Origin: Streptomyces sp. NBC_01717
Lineage (GTDB): Bacteria; Actinomycetota; Actinomycetes; Streptomycetales; Streptomycetaceae
Length of the DNA stretch: 64,000 bases
Reading direction: 5' to 3'
NCBI RefSeq assembly: GCF_036248255.1
Contig: NZ_CP109178.1
Span: 496,001-560,000, forward strand
In this document: in pieces, positions 52,655 through 62,109 of the stretch
How positions within the stretch are numbered: position 1 is the stretch's first letter
Layout: the number at the start of each line of letters is the position of its first letter
Translations under genes and position numbers: made by a program
The notes under the pieces: model-generated
Told to the model about the DNA's origin: nothing
Databases searched by the model: none
The model's input: the letters and a program-made list of their open reading frames with translations, nothing else

Positions 52655-53638
52655 TTACGCGTAACGGTCGAAGAGGGCCTGGATGTATTCCTCCAACCTA
52701 TTCGTCAGCACGGTAGGGGTCAGATCAGCACGGCCCAGTTCACGCCAGGGGACGGCAACTTTCTGAGCGTCCGGAGCAAAGGCCAAGGCGTCCAACAACC
52801 GCCAATACAGATGTGCGGCCTGCTCGTCGGCCAAGGCCCCTCCCGCTGCGGCGTATCGGTCGGCGAAGGTCATGCCCGCAGGGACACCGTGCAGCAGAGC
52901 CAGGGCGGTCGAGCAGTGGGCCACATCCAGGTCGGCCGGCCCCCAAGAGGTTTCCACCCAGTCGACGACGCCGCTGATCCGCAGATCGCCGCTGGTGCCT
53001 TCGAAGAGGACGTTGCCGGGGTGGAAGTCCCGGTGCAGAAAGCAGGGCAGGTAGTCGGGCGGCTCACGTCGAATGACGTCCACGGCCCGCTGCCACAGCT
53101 CGGGTCGCTCGGTGGCTCCGGGCGGGCTTACCCGCTCGGGCCCTGTCCACGCCTGATAGGTGCGCGGCCGGGTCTCAGCAGTCACCTGCACCCGGTGGAT
53201 TCGCGACAGTTGGCGAGCCAACAGGTCGACACGTCGGTCGGACTCCTGGTCGGCCAGGCGAACGGTCCCAGGCAGTAGGGACATGAGCAGGGACGGGTGG
53301 TCGCAGTACTCCGCCGCCGCGTCCACGTCGATGAGCGTGGCCGCGGGAACATCCGTGACGTCGAGCTGACGCAGAATGCGCGCCTCCCGCGTCAGCAGAC
53401 CCTCCGCGTGCTGCACGAAGAACGACTTGACGAAGGACCGAAGGACCACCGACCGCCGGCCGCCCGGCCGGGAGATGTCCAGACGGCGCATCTCCGACGT
53501 CCACCCACCACGCAACCGCGTGACATCGTCGATGTGCTCCGACTCGAGCAGTCCCTTCTCGACCCAGGCACGCGTCGCGGCCCAACCATGGCCATCGACA
53601 TCTCCACCGACGCGCCCTGCACCCTCACCCATAGCCAT
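52655..53638 (-). CDS. Aminoglycoside phosphotransferase-family protein
   Basis: 327 residues with the APH kinase fold. Motifs: GGWTSEMRRLDISRPGGRRS, VVLRSFV (ATP Lys region), FLHRDFHPGNVLFEG (catalytic loop HRDFHPGN) and ISGVVDWVETSWGPADLDVA (metal Asp). Complete and probably active as a small-molecule kinase; the family also includes choline and homoserine kinases, so resistance cannot be assumed. Start at ATG 53638 or 53632. Confidence 0.85.
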   Translation of the reverse strand: MAMGEGAGRVGGDVDGHGWAATRAWVEKGLLESEHIDDVTRLRGGWTSEMRRLDISRPGGRRSVVLRSFVKSFFVQHAEGLLTREARILRQLDVTDVPAATLIDVDAAAEYCDHPSLLMSLLPGTVRLADQESDRRVDLLARQLSRIHRVQVTAETRPRTYQAWTGPERVSPPGATERPELWQRAVDVIRREPPDYLPCFLHRDFHPGNVLFEGTSGDLRISGVVDWVETSWGPADLDVAHCSTALALLHGVPAGMTFADRYAAAGGALADEQAAHLYWRLLDALAFAPDAQKVAVPWRELGRADLTPTVLTNRLEEYIQALFDRYA

Positions 53639-53697
53639 GAGAGACAGGCTATCGACCACCCACCGGACACACCCCGTGGGCTTCCCACCCACAGCTT

Positions 53698-53946
53698 TTG
53701 ACAATCACTCACGCCGCAACGACGTGTGTTGACGCACCGATCCGGACAGCTGAGGCGGAGCGGCGCCTGGGCCGAAGCTTGCCGGCGCAGCTGACCGCGC
53801 TGCTGATGAAGACCGACGGGATGGTCGGTGAGTACGGGACTGGCGTCGTGTGGTCCCTGGATCGGATTCTGGAACAGAATTTGCTGTTCCGGGGCCCCGA
53901 TACGTTCCCGGGCCTCTACATGCCATTTGATCCGCTGCCGTCCTGA
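53698..53946 (+). pseudogene. SMI1/KNR4 (SUKH) fragment
   Basis: Reads AEAERRLGRSLPAQLTALLM, KTDGMVGEYGTGVVWSLDRI and FPGLYMPFDPLPS before a stop. The first two thirds of a SUKH domain are present; the last strands (FGDxxxGDxF region) are missing. TTG start without a ribosome site. Confidence 0.6.
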
Positions 53947-54019
53947 CGAGGGAGCAGCCATAGCCCACTCCACCCTGGAATGGGGAGCGAGACCCGGCCG
54001 GTCGCCAGCACCGCAAGCA

Positions 54020-54056
54020 ACGCCCCCGGGCCCCGGCGAGGGGCGCCCGGGGGCGT
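54020..54056 (-). terminator. Terminator of the AhpD-like gene
   Basis: ACGCCCCCGGGC and GCCCGGGGGCGT form a 12-bp perfect stem with an inner CCCC/GGGG pairing, about 50 bases after the minus-strand stop. Confidence 0.75.
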
Positions 54057-54105
54057 GTGCTGATGCGGGTGCGGGGCACCGGCGGTCGTGGCCAGGCACT
54101 CCTGG

Positions 54106-54579
54106 TTATGCGAACTGGCCGGGCTGGTAGCCCCCGGCGGGCTGCTGGACGATGACGTTGCCGCGGTTGAAGGCGTTGATGAGGGCGATGGTGCACACCA
54201 GGGCGGCAAGCTGCTCCTCGTCGTAGTACTTGGCAGCATTCGCCCAGGCCTCGTCCGTGACGCCGCCGGCCGCGTCGGCGATGCGGGTGCCCTGCTCCGC
54301 CAGCTCCAGGGCGGCGCGCTCGGCGTCGGTGAACACCGTGGCCTCGCGCCAGGCCGCGACCAGGTTTAGTCGTGTCGAGGTCTCCCCTGCGTGCGCAGCG
54401 TCCTTGGTGTGCATGTCGGTGCAGAAGCCGCAGCCATTGATCTGGCTGGCGCGAAGCTTCACCAGCTCCTGCGTCGCGGCCGGCAACGTCGAGTCCGCCA
54501 GTGCCTTGCCCGCAGCGACGATGTGCTTCCCGAACTTGGCTGCGACCGGGCTGGCGAAGAGGTTCAACCGAGCTTCCAT
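54106..54579 (-). CDS. AhpD-like carboxymuconolactone-decarboxylase-family protein
   Basis: 157 residues; ATG 54579 has AGGAG upstream. The redox motif is NGCGFCTDMHTKDAA (Cys-x-x-Cys then His), the active site of AhpD-type peroxidases, preceded by ELVKLRASQI. The C-terminal helices (AAKYYDEEQLAALVCTIALI, NAFNRGNVIV) complete the fold. Likely peroxide or organic hydroperoxide defence. Monocistronic. Confidence 0.88.
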   Translation of the reverse strand: MEARLNLFASPVAAKFGKHIVAAGKALADSTLPAATQELVKLRASQINGCGFCTDMHTKDAAHAGETSTRLNLVAAWREATVFTDAERAALELAEQGTRIADAAGGVTDEAWANAAKYYDEEQLAALVCTIALINAFNRGNVIVQQPAGGYQPGQFA

Positions 54580-54766
54580 GGTGCACTCCTGTGTCGTTGT
54601 CGGTGGATACACCTCTTGGACGGAACAGCCCCGGCAAGTTGTGACATCGACGAATGTGACCTGTGTCTCCCCTCCCTCACCCCGGCAGGGATCCCCAGGA
54701 AGAGTGTTGGCCGGACCGCCGCGGCGCAGGTCCTGAGCCCGAGGCGGTCCAACACCGTCACGACCC

Positions 54767-54808
54767 GTGACGGGCGGCGGCGTTCCCGCCCGCGCCGCCG
54801 CCCGTCAC
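54767..54808 (-). terminator. Terminator of the glucarate operon
   Basis: GTGACGGGCGGCGGCG and CGCCGCCGCCCGTCAC pair perfectly (16 bp) just past the stop of the MFS gene. Confidence 0.8.
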
Positions 54809-54809
54809 A

Positions 54810-56240
54810 TCACGCCCCTGCCGGAGCCGTTCCCGCTGGTCCGGAATCCACGGTACGTGCCGTACCCGGATTGGCCTCCGGCACCGTGGCCACGGGAGCC
54901 GTCACCGACTTCGTACGAATCCGGTCATTGCGCCCACCACCTCGCACCTTCAGAACGCTCAACGCGGCCAGGAAACCGACGACCGTCAGGCCCACCAGCC
55001 CTCCCTTGGTCGAACCCGTCGCGTCCTCGATCAGTCCGAAGGCGGTTGGCGCGACGAAGCCGCCGAGGTTGCCGATGGAGTTGATGAGCGCGATGCCGGG
55101 CGCCGCGGCCCGTGCGTCGAGGTAGCTCTGGGGGATCGTCCAGAAGATCGGCGAGGCCGGCTTGAAGCCGATGGCGGCGATGCACAGGGCGCCGAGCCCG
55201 ACCCACGGCGACACGAACACGGCGAGCAGGGTGCCGCAGCCGCCGATGAACAGCAGCGTCACCAGGATCGGACGCCTCTTGCCGATGCGGTCCGAGATCC
55301 GCCCGCTCACGTACACGGCGACGATCGCGCACAGCCATGGCACCGCCGTCAGCAACCCGACCTGGAACTCGCTCAGCCCGCCGATGTCGTCCACGATCGA
55401 CGGCAGCCAGAACGTCACCGCGTACAGGGCGACGTTGATCGCGAAGTAGATCCACAGGAACAGCAGCATCTGCGGGTCGGCGAGCAGCTTCCACCGGGAC
55501 ACCTGCGCGGTCGCGCGGTCCCCGGCTCGCTCCTCCTGCTCGACGTCGATGACGGCGACGAGCCCGCGCTTCTCCTCGTCCGTGAGCCAAGTGGCCTGCT
55601 CGATACCGGAGTCGAGGAACCGGTAGACGACAAATCCCAGCACCACGGAGAAGAGGCCCTCGATGAAGAACATCCACTGCCAGCCGGAGTGCCCCCACAG
55701 GCCGTGCATTTCGAGCAGTGCGCCGGAGATCGGACCGACGATGACGGTCGCCGTGCCGGAGCCCATCAGGAAGATGGATGTGGCCCGTCCTCGATGGGAG
55801 TCCGGCAGCCAGCGTGAGAAGTAGTAGATGACGGCCGGGAAGAATCCGGCCTCCGCGACGCCGAGCAGGAACCGCAACGCGTAGAACATCTCCGCGCTCG
55901 ACACGAAGGCCATCGCGGTGGCCACGATGCCCCAGGTGATCATGATCCGGGTGAGCCAGATCTTCGCCCCGAAGCGCTCCATCATCATGTTGGAGGGCAC
56001 TTCGAAGATTGCGTACGCGATGAAGAAGATCCCGGCGCCGAGCCCGAACGCTGCGGCGGACAGGCCGACGTCCGCGCGGAGTTGGTCCTGGGCGAAGCCG
56101 AGGTTCACGCGGTCCATGTAGTTCGCGACGAACATCACGAAGAAGAGAGGGACGACGCGCCGGAAGATCTTACGGATGGCGGACTGGACGGCGGGCGGGT
56201 GCTCGATGACGGGGACTTGTGCTGGTGGTACTGCGGACAC
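54810..56240 (-). CDS. MFS transporter, anion:cation symporter type
   Basis: 476 residues with 12 predicted membrane helices and the family motifs near MDRVNLGFAQDQLRADVG and GRATSIFLMGSGTATVIVGP. GudP/ACS-like proteins import glucarate, galactarate or related sugar acids with protons. The long soluble loop in the middle and the C-terminal Thr/Pro-rich tail are cytoplasmic. Third gene of an operon with glucarate dehydratase, so glucarate or galactarate is the expected cargo. Confidence 0.88.
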   Translation of the reverse strand: MSAVPPAQVPVIEHPPAVQSAIRKIFRRVVPLFFVMFVANYMDRVNLGFAQDQLRADVGLSAAAFGLGAGIFFIAYAIFEVPSNMMMERFGAKIWLTRIMITWGIVATAMAFVSSAEMFYALRFLLGVAEAGFFPAVIYYFSRWLPDSHRGRATSIFLMGSGTATVIVGPISGALLEMHGLWGHSGWQWMFFIEGLFSVVLGFVVYRFLDSGIEQATWLTDEEKRGLVAVIDVEQEERAGDRATAQVSRWKLLADPQMLLFLWIYFAINVALYAVTFWLPSIVDDIGGLSEFQVGLLTAVPWLCAIVAVYVSGRISDRIGKRRPILVTLLFIGGCGTLLAVFVSPWVGLGALCIAAIGFKPASPIFWTIPQSYLDARAAAPGIALINSIGNLGGFVAPTAFGLIEDATGSTKGGLVGLTVVGFLAALSVLKVRGGGRNDRIRTKSVTAPVATVPEANPGTARTVDSGPAGTAPAGA

Positions 56241-56321
56241 GAGCGGCTCCGATCGTGGGCAGGGCGGGGAGAGAGGGGTGAGCGGGACCGGGTCGCATGA
56301 ACTCCGGTCCCGCGAGTGCAG

Positions 56322-57617
56322 TTACCAGCGAGGGACGGTCGGCGTGACCCACTCCGGGTCGGCGATCCGCATCGCGGCCGCGTCGTCGCGGTCCCGCAGG
56401 CGGCCGTCGTCGTCGAGCCACCGCTGATGCAGGAACGCCAGCTTGTCGCGGTCCAGTTCGACGCCGAGGCCGGGCGCGTCGGACACCTTGACCGACCCGT
56501 CTTCGAAGGTGAGGCGTTCGGTGAGCACGTCCTCGGACTGCCAGGGGTAATGGGAGTCGCAGGCGTGGTGGAGATTCGGCACGGTCGACGCGACATGAGT
56601 CATCGCCGCAAGGCTGATTCCAAGGTGGGTGTTGGAGTGCATCGACACCCCGACCCCGAACGTGCGGCACATGGCGGCCAGTTCACGGGTGTTGCGCAGC
56701 CCGCCCCAGTAGTGGTGGTCGGACAGCACGACCTGTACGGCCCCCTGGGTGAAGGCCTCCTGGATCTCGGCGAAGGTGGTCACGCACATGTTGGTGGCGA
56801 GCGGCACGTCCGTCTTCGCGGCGACCTCGGCCATCGCCGACGTACCGAGCGCCGGGTCCTCCAGATATTCGAGTACGTCGCCAAGTTCCTGAGCGACCTT
56901 CAGCGAAGTCTCCACGGACCAGGCCCCATTGGGGTCGAGCCGCAACGGATGCCCGGGAAAGGCCTCGGCGAGTGCCCGTACGGCGGCGATCTCCTCCTCG
57001 GGTGCGAAGACTCCGCCCTTGAGCTTGAACGAGGTGAACCCGTACCTCTCGGTGAACTTCCGCGCCTGCTCGACGACGCCGGCCGGATCGACGGCGGCCC
57101 CCCAGTCATCCTTCTCGCAGGCGACCCCCGACGGGTGGTCGGCCCACTTGTAGAAGAGATAGGCGCTGTACTCCACCGCGTCCCGCAGCTTGCCGCCGAG
57201 CAGCGCGTGCACGGGCAGCCCGAGCGCCTTGCCGAGCGCGTCAAGACAGGCGACCTCGAAGCCGGACACCACGGACAACCGCAACTTGTCGGCGGTCTGC
57301 ACTCCCCGCAGCCCACCCACGTCGACCTGGTTCTCGACCCGCCCCCGATCGACGGCAACCTCGTCCGCCACGACGAACAGTGCATTGAGATCGGAGACTT
57401 GACGCCCGACGAGCTTGTCGGCGAAGGGCCGGGCGAGCTCCAGATACTTGCTGTCGCCGTACGTCTCCCCCACCCCCGTCACACCACCCGCCGTGACGAC
57501 CTCCACGATCAGTCGCGGAGTGTACGGCTGGTGCACTCCCTGGGTGTTGAGCAGTGGCGGGTCGGCGACCAGGATCGGGGTCAGCCGAACCTCGGTGATG
57601 GTCAGATCGCGAGTCAC
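56322..57617 (-). CDS. gudD: Glucarate dehydratase
   Basis: 431 residues, enolase superfamily; converts D-glucarate (and L-idarate) to 5-dehydro-4-deoxyglucarate. Motifs: LLNTQGVHQPYTPRLIVEVV, SAYLFYKWADHPSG, FTSFKLKGGVFAPEEEIAAV (the Lys pair that acts as base), LRLDPNGAWS (metal Asp), LATNMCVTTFAEIQEAF, VSMHSNTHLGISLAAMTHVA (catalytic His). Its start overlaps the stop of the upstream gene as ATGA. Confidence 0.93.
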   Translation of the reverse strand: MTRDLTITEVRLTPILVADPPLLNTQGVHQPYTPRLIVEVVTAGGVTGVGETYGDSKYLELARPFADKLVGRQVSDLNALFVVADEVAVDRGRVENQVDVGGLRGVQTADKLRLSVVSGFEVACLDALGKALGLPVHALLGGKLRDAVEYSAYLFYKWADHPSGVACEKDDWGAAVDPAGVVEQARKFTERYGFTSFKLKGGVFAPEEEIAAVRALAEAFPGHPLRLDPNGAWSVETSLKVAQELGDVLEYLEDPALGTSAMAEVAAKTDVPLATNMCVTTFAEIQEAFTQGAVQVVLSDHHYWGGLRNTRELAAMCRTFGVGVSMHSNTHLGISLAAMTHVASTVPNLHHACDSHYPWQSEDVLTERLTFEDGSVKVSDAPGLGVELDRDKLAFLHQRWLDDDGRLRDRDDAAAMRIADPEWVTPTVPRW

Positions 57618-58579
57618 AGGGCGGCTCCTACGGGAGTGAGTGCGGATGCGAGGTCGAGGCCGGTGGCGAGCAGGCGCTCCAGGTCGGCGAGGTCGGCGGC
57701 CGAGGGATCGGTGAGCGGGGCGCGTACGGGCCCGACAGGACGCCCGCGCAGCCGGGCAGCTGCCTTCACGAGCGAGACGGCGTATCCGGGCTGACGGTCC
57801 CGGAGTTCGACGAGCGGGACGTAGAACTCCCGCAGCAACCGATCCATGACACCGTCGTCGCCCCGCCTACGGGCCTCGAAGAAGACGTCGGCGATCTCGG
57901 GTGCGAAGGCGTGAACGGCCGACGAATACGCGGGCACTCCGACCGTGGTGTACGCGCGGGCCTGGATCTCTGCGGTGGCAGCCCCGTTGAAGAACAGGAA
58001 ACCGTCGGGCGCGGCGAGCGTGAGGCGCTGCAGCCGGTCGAGGTCACTGTGCCCGTCCTTGAGTCCGACGACCCCGGGAATCCGGGTGATCCTCCTCAAC
58101 GACTCGACGGTGAAGGTGACTTGATCGCGCTGGTACGCGATGAGCGGCAGCCGGGTCCGCGCCGCCAGGTGCTCCAGCTGCGCGACGAGCCCGTCCTGCG
58201 GCGCGGCGACGAGGTAGTGCGGCAGCACGAGCAGGGCATCCGCCCCGGCTTCCTCGGCGATCCGCGCGAACCTGGCGGCCTGGGCCCATCCGTAGCCGAC
58301 GCCGGCCACGACGGGCACCCTCCCCGCCACCACCTCCACCGCGGCGGTGACGACGTCCCGGTACTCGTCCTCGTCCAGGGAGAAGAACTCCCCCGTGCCG
58401 CAGGCGGGAAAGACGGCGCCGGGACCGGCGTCGATCTGCTCAGCCACGTATGCACGGAATCCATCGAGGTCGAGGGAGCCGTCGTCATGGAAGCTGGTCA
58501 GCGGGAACGACAGCACGCCGTTCGCCATCCCGCTCCGCAGCCGCCCGACGACGGCCTCCGTTTCCGTGTCCGTGCTCAT
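57614..58579 (-). CDS. 5-dehydro-4-deoxyglucarate dehydratase
   Basis: 321 residues, DapA/NAL family. Converts 5-dehydro-4-deoxy-D-glucarate to 2,5-dioxopentanoate, the step after glucarate dehydratase. Motifs: GVLSFPLTSFHDDGSLDLDG, FPACGTGEFFSLDEDEY, LIAYQRDQVTFTVESLRRI and the Schiff-base Lys in GVVGLKDGHSDLDRLQ. First gene of the operon; an ATG 12 bases upstream is an alternative start. The next enzyme, a 2,5-dioxovalerate dehydrogenase, is not in the window. Confidence 0.9.
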   Translation of the reverse strand: MSTDTETEAVVGRLRSGMANGVLSFPLTSFHDDGSLDLDGFRAYVAEQIDAGPGAVFPACGTGEFFSLDEDEYRDVVTAAVEVVAGRVPVVAGVGYGWAQAARFARIAEEAGADALLVLPHYLVAAPQDGLVAQLEHLAARTRLPLIAYQRDQVTFTVESLRRITRIPGVVGLKDGHSDLDRLQRLTLAAPDGFLFFNGAATAEIQARAYTTVGVPAYSSAVHAFAPEIADVFFEARRRGDDGVMDRLLREFYVPLVELRDRQPGYAVSLVKAAARLRGRPVGPVRAPLTDPSAADLADLERLLATGLDLASALTPVGAAL

Positions 58580-58599
58580 TACTGCCACCATCTCCGTAT

Positions 58600-58614
58600 G
58601 TAGATGCCATCTAC
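58600..58614. promoter_or_regulatory. IclR-type operator in the glucarate promoter
   Basis: GTAGAT-GCC-ATCTAC is a perfect 15-base dyad in the 107-base gap between the divergent operon and the IclR gene, the position expected for a shared operator. The gap is AT-richer than its neighbours. Confidence 0.65.
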
Positions 58615-58686
58615 GTATGAAGATGAAGGTTAGATACGCAGACCAGGGCCGTCAATGGTTCGGCGGCCCTCGCTTACGATCAGCAC

Positions 58687-59487
58687 ATGCCGGACCCCAT
58701 GAACACGGACGAGGAGCGTGGAGTGCGCGAGGTGAAGTCCGCCGCGCGCACGGTCGAGCTGCTGGAAGTACTGGCGGAGCGCGGCGATCGCCCCGCCCGG
58801 CTCCAGGAACTCGCGGCCGAACTCCAGGTCCCCCGCAGCTCGATGTACGCCCTGCTCCAGACCCTGATCAGCCGGGGCTGGGTCCGCACGGACATGACAG
58901 GCTCCCTCTACGGCATCGGGATCCACGCCCTGCTCACGGGCACGAGCTACCTGGACACCGACCCCCGCGTCCGGGCCGTACGCCCGTACCTCGACGTGGC
59001 GTCCGAGGCACTCGGCGAGACGATCCACATGGGCCGCCTGGACGGCGGAGACGTGGCGTACCTGGCAACACGCGAATCACACGAGTACCCGCGCACGATC
59101 AGCCGGGTCGGCCGCCGCCTCCCGGCCCACGCGGGCGCGCTGGGCAAGGCACTCCTGGCCGAACGGCCGGACTCCACGCTCCCCGAGGGCCCGTACACCC
59201 CGGCCACCCCCAACACCCACACGGACCGCGACTCCCTGGCAGCCGACCTCGCGGAAACCCGCACCCGTGGCTACTCCATCGACCACGAGGAGGGCGTCCT
59301 CGGCATCATCGGCTTCGGCTTCGCCCTCCGTTACGACGCCCCCGCCCAGGACGCCATCAGCTGCTCGGTCCCCGTGGCCCGCCTCACCCCAGCCCATGAG
59401 TCCCAGATCATCAGCGTCATGCGCGAAATCCGCACAAAGATCGAGGCGACGACACCAGGCGGTGCGGGCGCCCCGCACTGGCGCTGA
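58687..59487 (+). CDS. IclR-family transcriptional regulator
   Basis: 266 residues. N-terminal winged HTH: SAARTVELLEVLAERGDRPA, RLQELAAELQVPRSSMYALL, QTLISRGWVRTD. C-terminal effector domain: GETIHMGRLDGGDVAYLATR, GRRLPAHAGALGKALLAERP, RTRGYSIDHEEGVLGIIGFG. Divergent from the glucarate operon, so it very likely represses it and responds to glucarate or a downstream intermediate. Confidence 0.92.
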   Translation: MPDPMNTDEERGVREVKSAARTVELLEVLAERGDRPARLQELAAELQVPRSSMYALLQTLISRGWVRTDMTGSLYGIGIHALLTGTSYLDTDPRVRAVRPYLDVASEALGETIHMGRLDGGDVAYLATRESHEYPRTISRVGRRLPAHAGALGKALLAERPDSTLPEGPYTPATPNTHTDRDSLAADLAETRTRGYSIDHEEGVLGIIGFGFALRYDAPAQDAISCSVPVARLTPAHESQIISVMREIRTKIEATTPGGAGAPHWR

Positions 59488-59674
59488 CCTCGTCCCGGGG
59501 AGCGGCCCCCGAGGCTGTCCTATCGAGCCAAGCAGCTTGGAAAAGATCTCCGGGGACGGCGACGACCAGGAGCGCGGGCCGGCGCTCCGGGCGGGGGCCG
59601 TGACACGCCCCGCACGGAGCATTACGGGAGTCCGCGCGGAAGTGCCCCGGAGAGAGTGCTTCAGCGCGCTCCTG

Positions 59675-60637
59675 TCAGGACCTTCCTGCCCAGGCCAGGG
59701 CGTTGTCGGCCTGGGCGGCCAGTGCGGCGACGAGATCGGCTGCGGGTGGTAGGTCGTCGATGAGGTCGACACCCTCGCCGGCCCACACCGGCAGTGGTGG
59801 CACATCACCTCGTGCCACATCGATCTGGTAGTCACGGCGAGCCTGGGAATCCGCGGCAAGCTCAGCCTCCCGGCCCCGCCAGCGGTCGAGGTAAGGATGG
59901 CCGAGGGAACGAGCCGTGTACTTCGTCGTCTGCCATCGGGCCCCCCGGGCGATGTCAAGGACGCCGCTGCGTTCCGTATCCTCCCCGCGCCCCTGGACGA
60001 TCGCCTCGGCGATCGAGCGATCGACCAGCGCCTCTGCCGTGGCCTGGAATCGGGTGCCGATGAGCGCCCCGGCGGCCCCCAGTGCCAAGGCGGCGGCCAC
60101 GCCACGACCGTCGGCGATCCCACCGGCCGCCAGCACCGGCACCGGTGCCGCCAAGTCCACCACGACCGGTACGAACGGTAACGTGGCCCTCCCGCGCCGC
60201 GCCCCGTGCCCACCTCCCTCGCTCCCCTGCGCCACGATGACATCGGCCCCCAGATCCACCGCCGCCTGGGCCTCCTCCAGATCGGTGACCTGAACGATCA
60301 CCGCAGCACCGGTTGCGCGGATTCGTTCAACGAACGGGCGCGGATCTCCGAAGGAGAGCATCACAGCCCTCGGGCCGTACTCCAGTGCCTGCTCGACCGC
60401 GCTGACACCGGCCGCCCAGCTGAGGAACCCAACTCCCCACGGTCTCCCGCCTCCAGCAACGATCGGTAGTTCGCGAGCCAGCCAATCCCGATCCCCGTAC
60501 CCGCCGCCCAGCAACCCCAGCCCACCGCCGCGGGAGACCGCCGCAGCCAGCACGCCGCCGGCCGACCCGCCCATGGGCGCCAACGCAATCGGATGCTGCA
60601 CCCCGAACAACTTCGTGAACGCCGTCGACAATGCCAT
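59675..60637 (-). CDS. Nitronate monooxygenase-type FMN oxidoreductase
   Basis: 320 residues, TIM-barrel FMN enzyme (NMO/2-nitropropane dioxygenase family). Motifs: LAPMGGSAGGVLAAAVSRGG, GLGLLGGGY, ADVIVAQGSEGGGHGARRGR (His of the active site), PVLAAGGIADGRGVAAALAL and GAAGALIGTRFQATAEALVD (FMN phosphate loop). Oxidises alkyl nitronates or serves as an NAD(P)H:quinone reductase. ATG 60637 (MALSTAFTKLFG) preferred. Confidence 0.88.
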   Translation of the reverse strand: MALSTAFTKLFGVQHPIALAPMGGSAGGVLAAAVSRGGGLGLLGGGYGDRDWLARELPIVAGGGRPWGVGFLSWAAGVSAVEQALEYGPRAVMLSFGDPRPFVERIRATGAAVIVQVTDLEEAQAAVDLGADVIVAQGSEGGGHGARRGRATLPFVPVVVDLAAPVPVLAAGGIADGRGVAAALALGAAGALIGTRFQATAEALVDRSIAEAIVQGRGEDTERSGVLDIARGARWQTTKYTARSLGHPYLDRWRGREAELAADSQARRDYQIDVARGDVPPLPVWAGEGVDLIDDLPPAADLVAALAAQADNALAWAGRS

Positions 60638-60907
60638 GGCTGACATCATCGACTCTTCCGGCTCTCTGCGGGCATCAGTCAGGAATCCCTGTCACGCGGC
60701 GCACTCCGAACTGCCGTGGCAACGCAGGGCGGAAGCCCTCGCCCGGCATCACCGCTCCGGCATGGGCGGATTCCCTGCGGCAGCCCACCTCCGGCAGTCA
60801 GCCCTGAGCCAGTCGACGACGGCGACGGGAAGTCCGAAAGCAGCAGGCTCCACACATCAGAGCCCGCTTCCGGTGGTTGACGTGCACGAGCTGGTAGAAG
60901 CGGGTGT
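60638..60907. other. Region without a confident gene
   Basis: A 33-codon minus-strand frame (FGLPVAVVDWLRADCRRWAA) resembles the end of a small protein but has a GTG start without support. Confidence 0.3.
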
Positions 60908-61853
60908 CTACGTGATCATCTCGGCATTGCGGGTCAGCCAATGCAGATCGTTCGCCCGGGCTTCGAGGCTCGTCTCCGGATCGAGGATGCGACTGAGGAA
61001 CTCGGCGATGTCATCCAGGCTGCGCTCCTGGCGATAGAACGTCAGAAGCTCCTCGTTGATCTGGAGCGGCCCGTAGCCCTGACGCAAAAGCGCCTCCTGG
61101 CGAGGGTTGACCGGATGCTCACCGAAGCCCTGTCCGAGGACGAACACCAGGTCGCGCTCACGCGGCGCCATGATCGGCGCATCCCAGTCGACGACATGTA
61201 GCGGGCCGTCGCCGTCGGCGATCAGGTTGCCCGGATGGATGTCGGCGTGGCAGATGACATGCGGACCGGCCGTGGCCTTGGCGGCGAGCTCGTCGACCGT
61301 CTCGCACAGCCTTGTGATCGCGGCACCGTACCGCTGCCAGAAGGCGCCGAGCACGTTACTCACCGCCGCCTCGGCGCTGCGCGCGTGCACCCTCGCCGGT
61401 GCGGTCGTCGAGTAGTTCTCCACCGGCAGGATCGATTCGATCCGCGGGCTCGGCACAGTGCTGTGCAGCTTGCCCAGGAACGCCCCGTACTCGATCCACT
61501 GTCGGTCGGTCAGGATTCCCGCCGCCGTGAAACGGATACAGGAGCATTCGGTAGCCGCCCATGGCGTGCCCCGCTTCGCCGGACCGTGTGCCCCTCGGTG
61601 CCACCACGTGGGTCAGACCTTGCTCGCGCAGATATTGCGGCAGCGATACGGCCGCCGGCGCGAACTCCCCGCGCCGCACTTTCATGAAGTAGCCATCCTC
61701 ACCGGCGGTGTTGATCCGGTACGCCCACGCCTGGCCGTCCAGACCGATCGGCAGGAAAACGAGTTCAACGCCGTCCAGGCCCCACGCCTGGGCTACTTCT
61801 GCGGTCAGTGTCCGCTCGTCGATGGGGGGCCTGTCGATCACGGCCATCAGCAT
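60908..61853 (-). pseudogene. APH-family phosphotransferase, frameshifted
   Basis: The N-terminal part (MAVIDRPPIDERTLTAEVAQ, LVFLPIGLDGQAWAYRINTA, GYFMKVRRGEFAPAAVSLPQ) is in one frame. After a change near 61530 the other gives DRQWIEYGAFLGKLHSTVPS, VICHADIHPGNLIADGDGPL (catalytic loop) and HVVDWDAPIMAPRERDLVFV (metal Asp). All parts are present, about 314 residues when joined. Closest to aminoglycoside/viomycin-type phosphotransferases; substrate unknown. Confidence 0.8.
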
Positions 61854-62109
61854 TCCAGAGCCTCGTCCGGCCTGACCATCAGGTTTCGCTCGGGGGCGCC
61901 TTCGCGAGCCCGGCACACCGGCCACACCACCTGCGCACTGCATGGGAAGGAAGAAGCCGCACGCCTCCCGAGCCAGTCAGCTACCGGTTGCCCGATGCGG
62001 CGAAACGCGCCACGGCGGGCCCCACCGCGGCCGACGAGCCAGGCATGCTCGAGGCGACCCCGCACTCCCTTCGAGCCCGGGGTCGCCTTGAATCCGACTG
62101 GAAGCCTCG
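61854..62109. other. Region without a recognisable gene
   Basis: 256 bases between two minus-strand genes; includes the expected promoter of the phosphotransferase. No feature seen. Confidence 0.35.

Noticed and set aside
56316..57794. A 492-codon plus-strand frame antisense to glucarate dehydratase
   Set aside because: Shadow of a clearly conserved gene.
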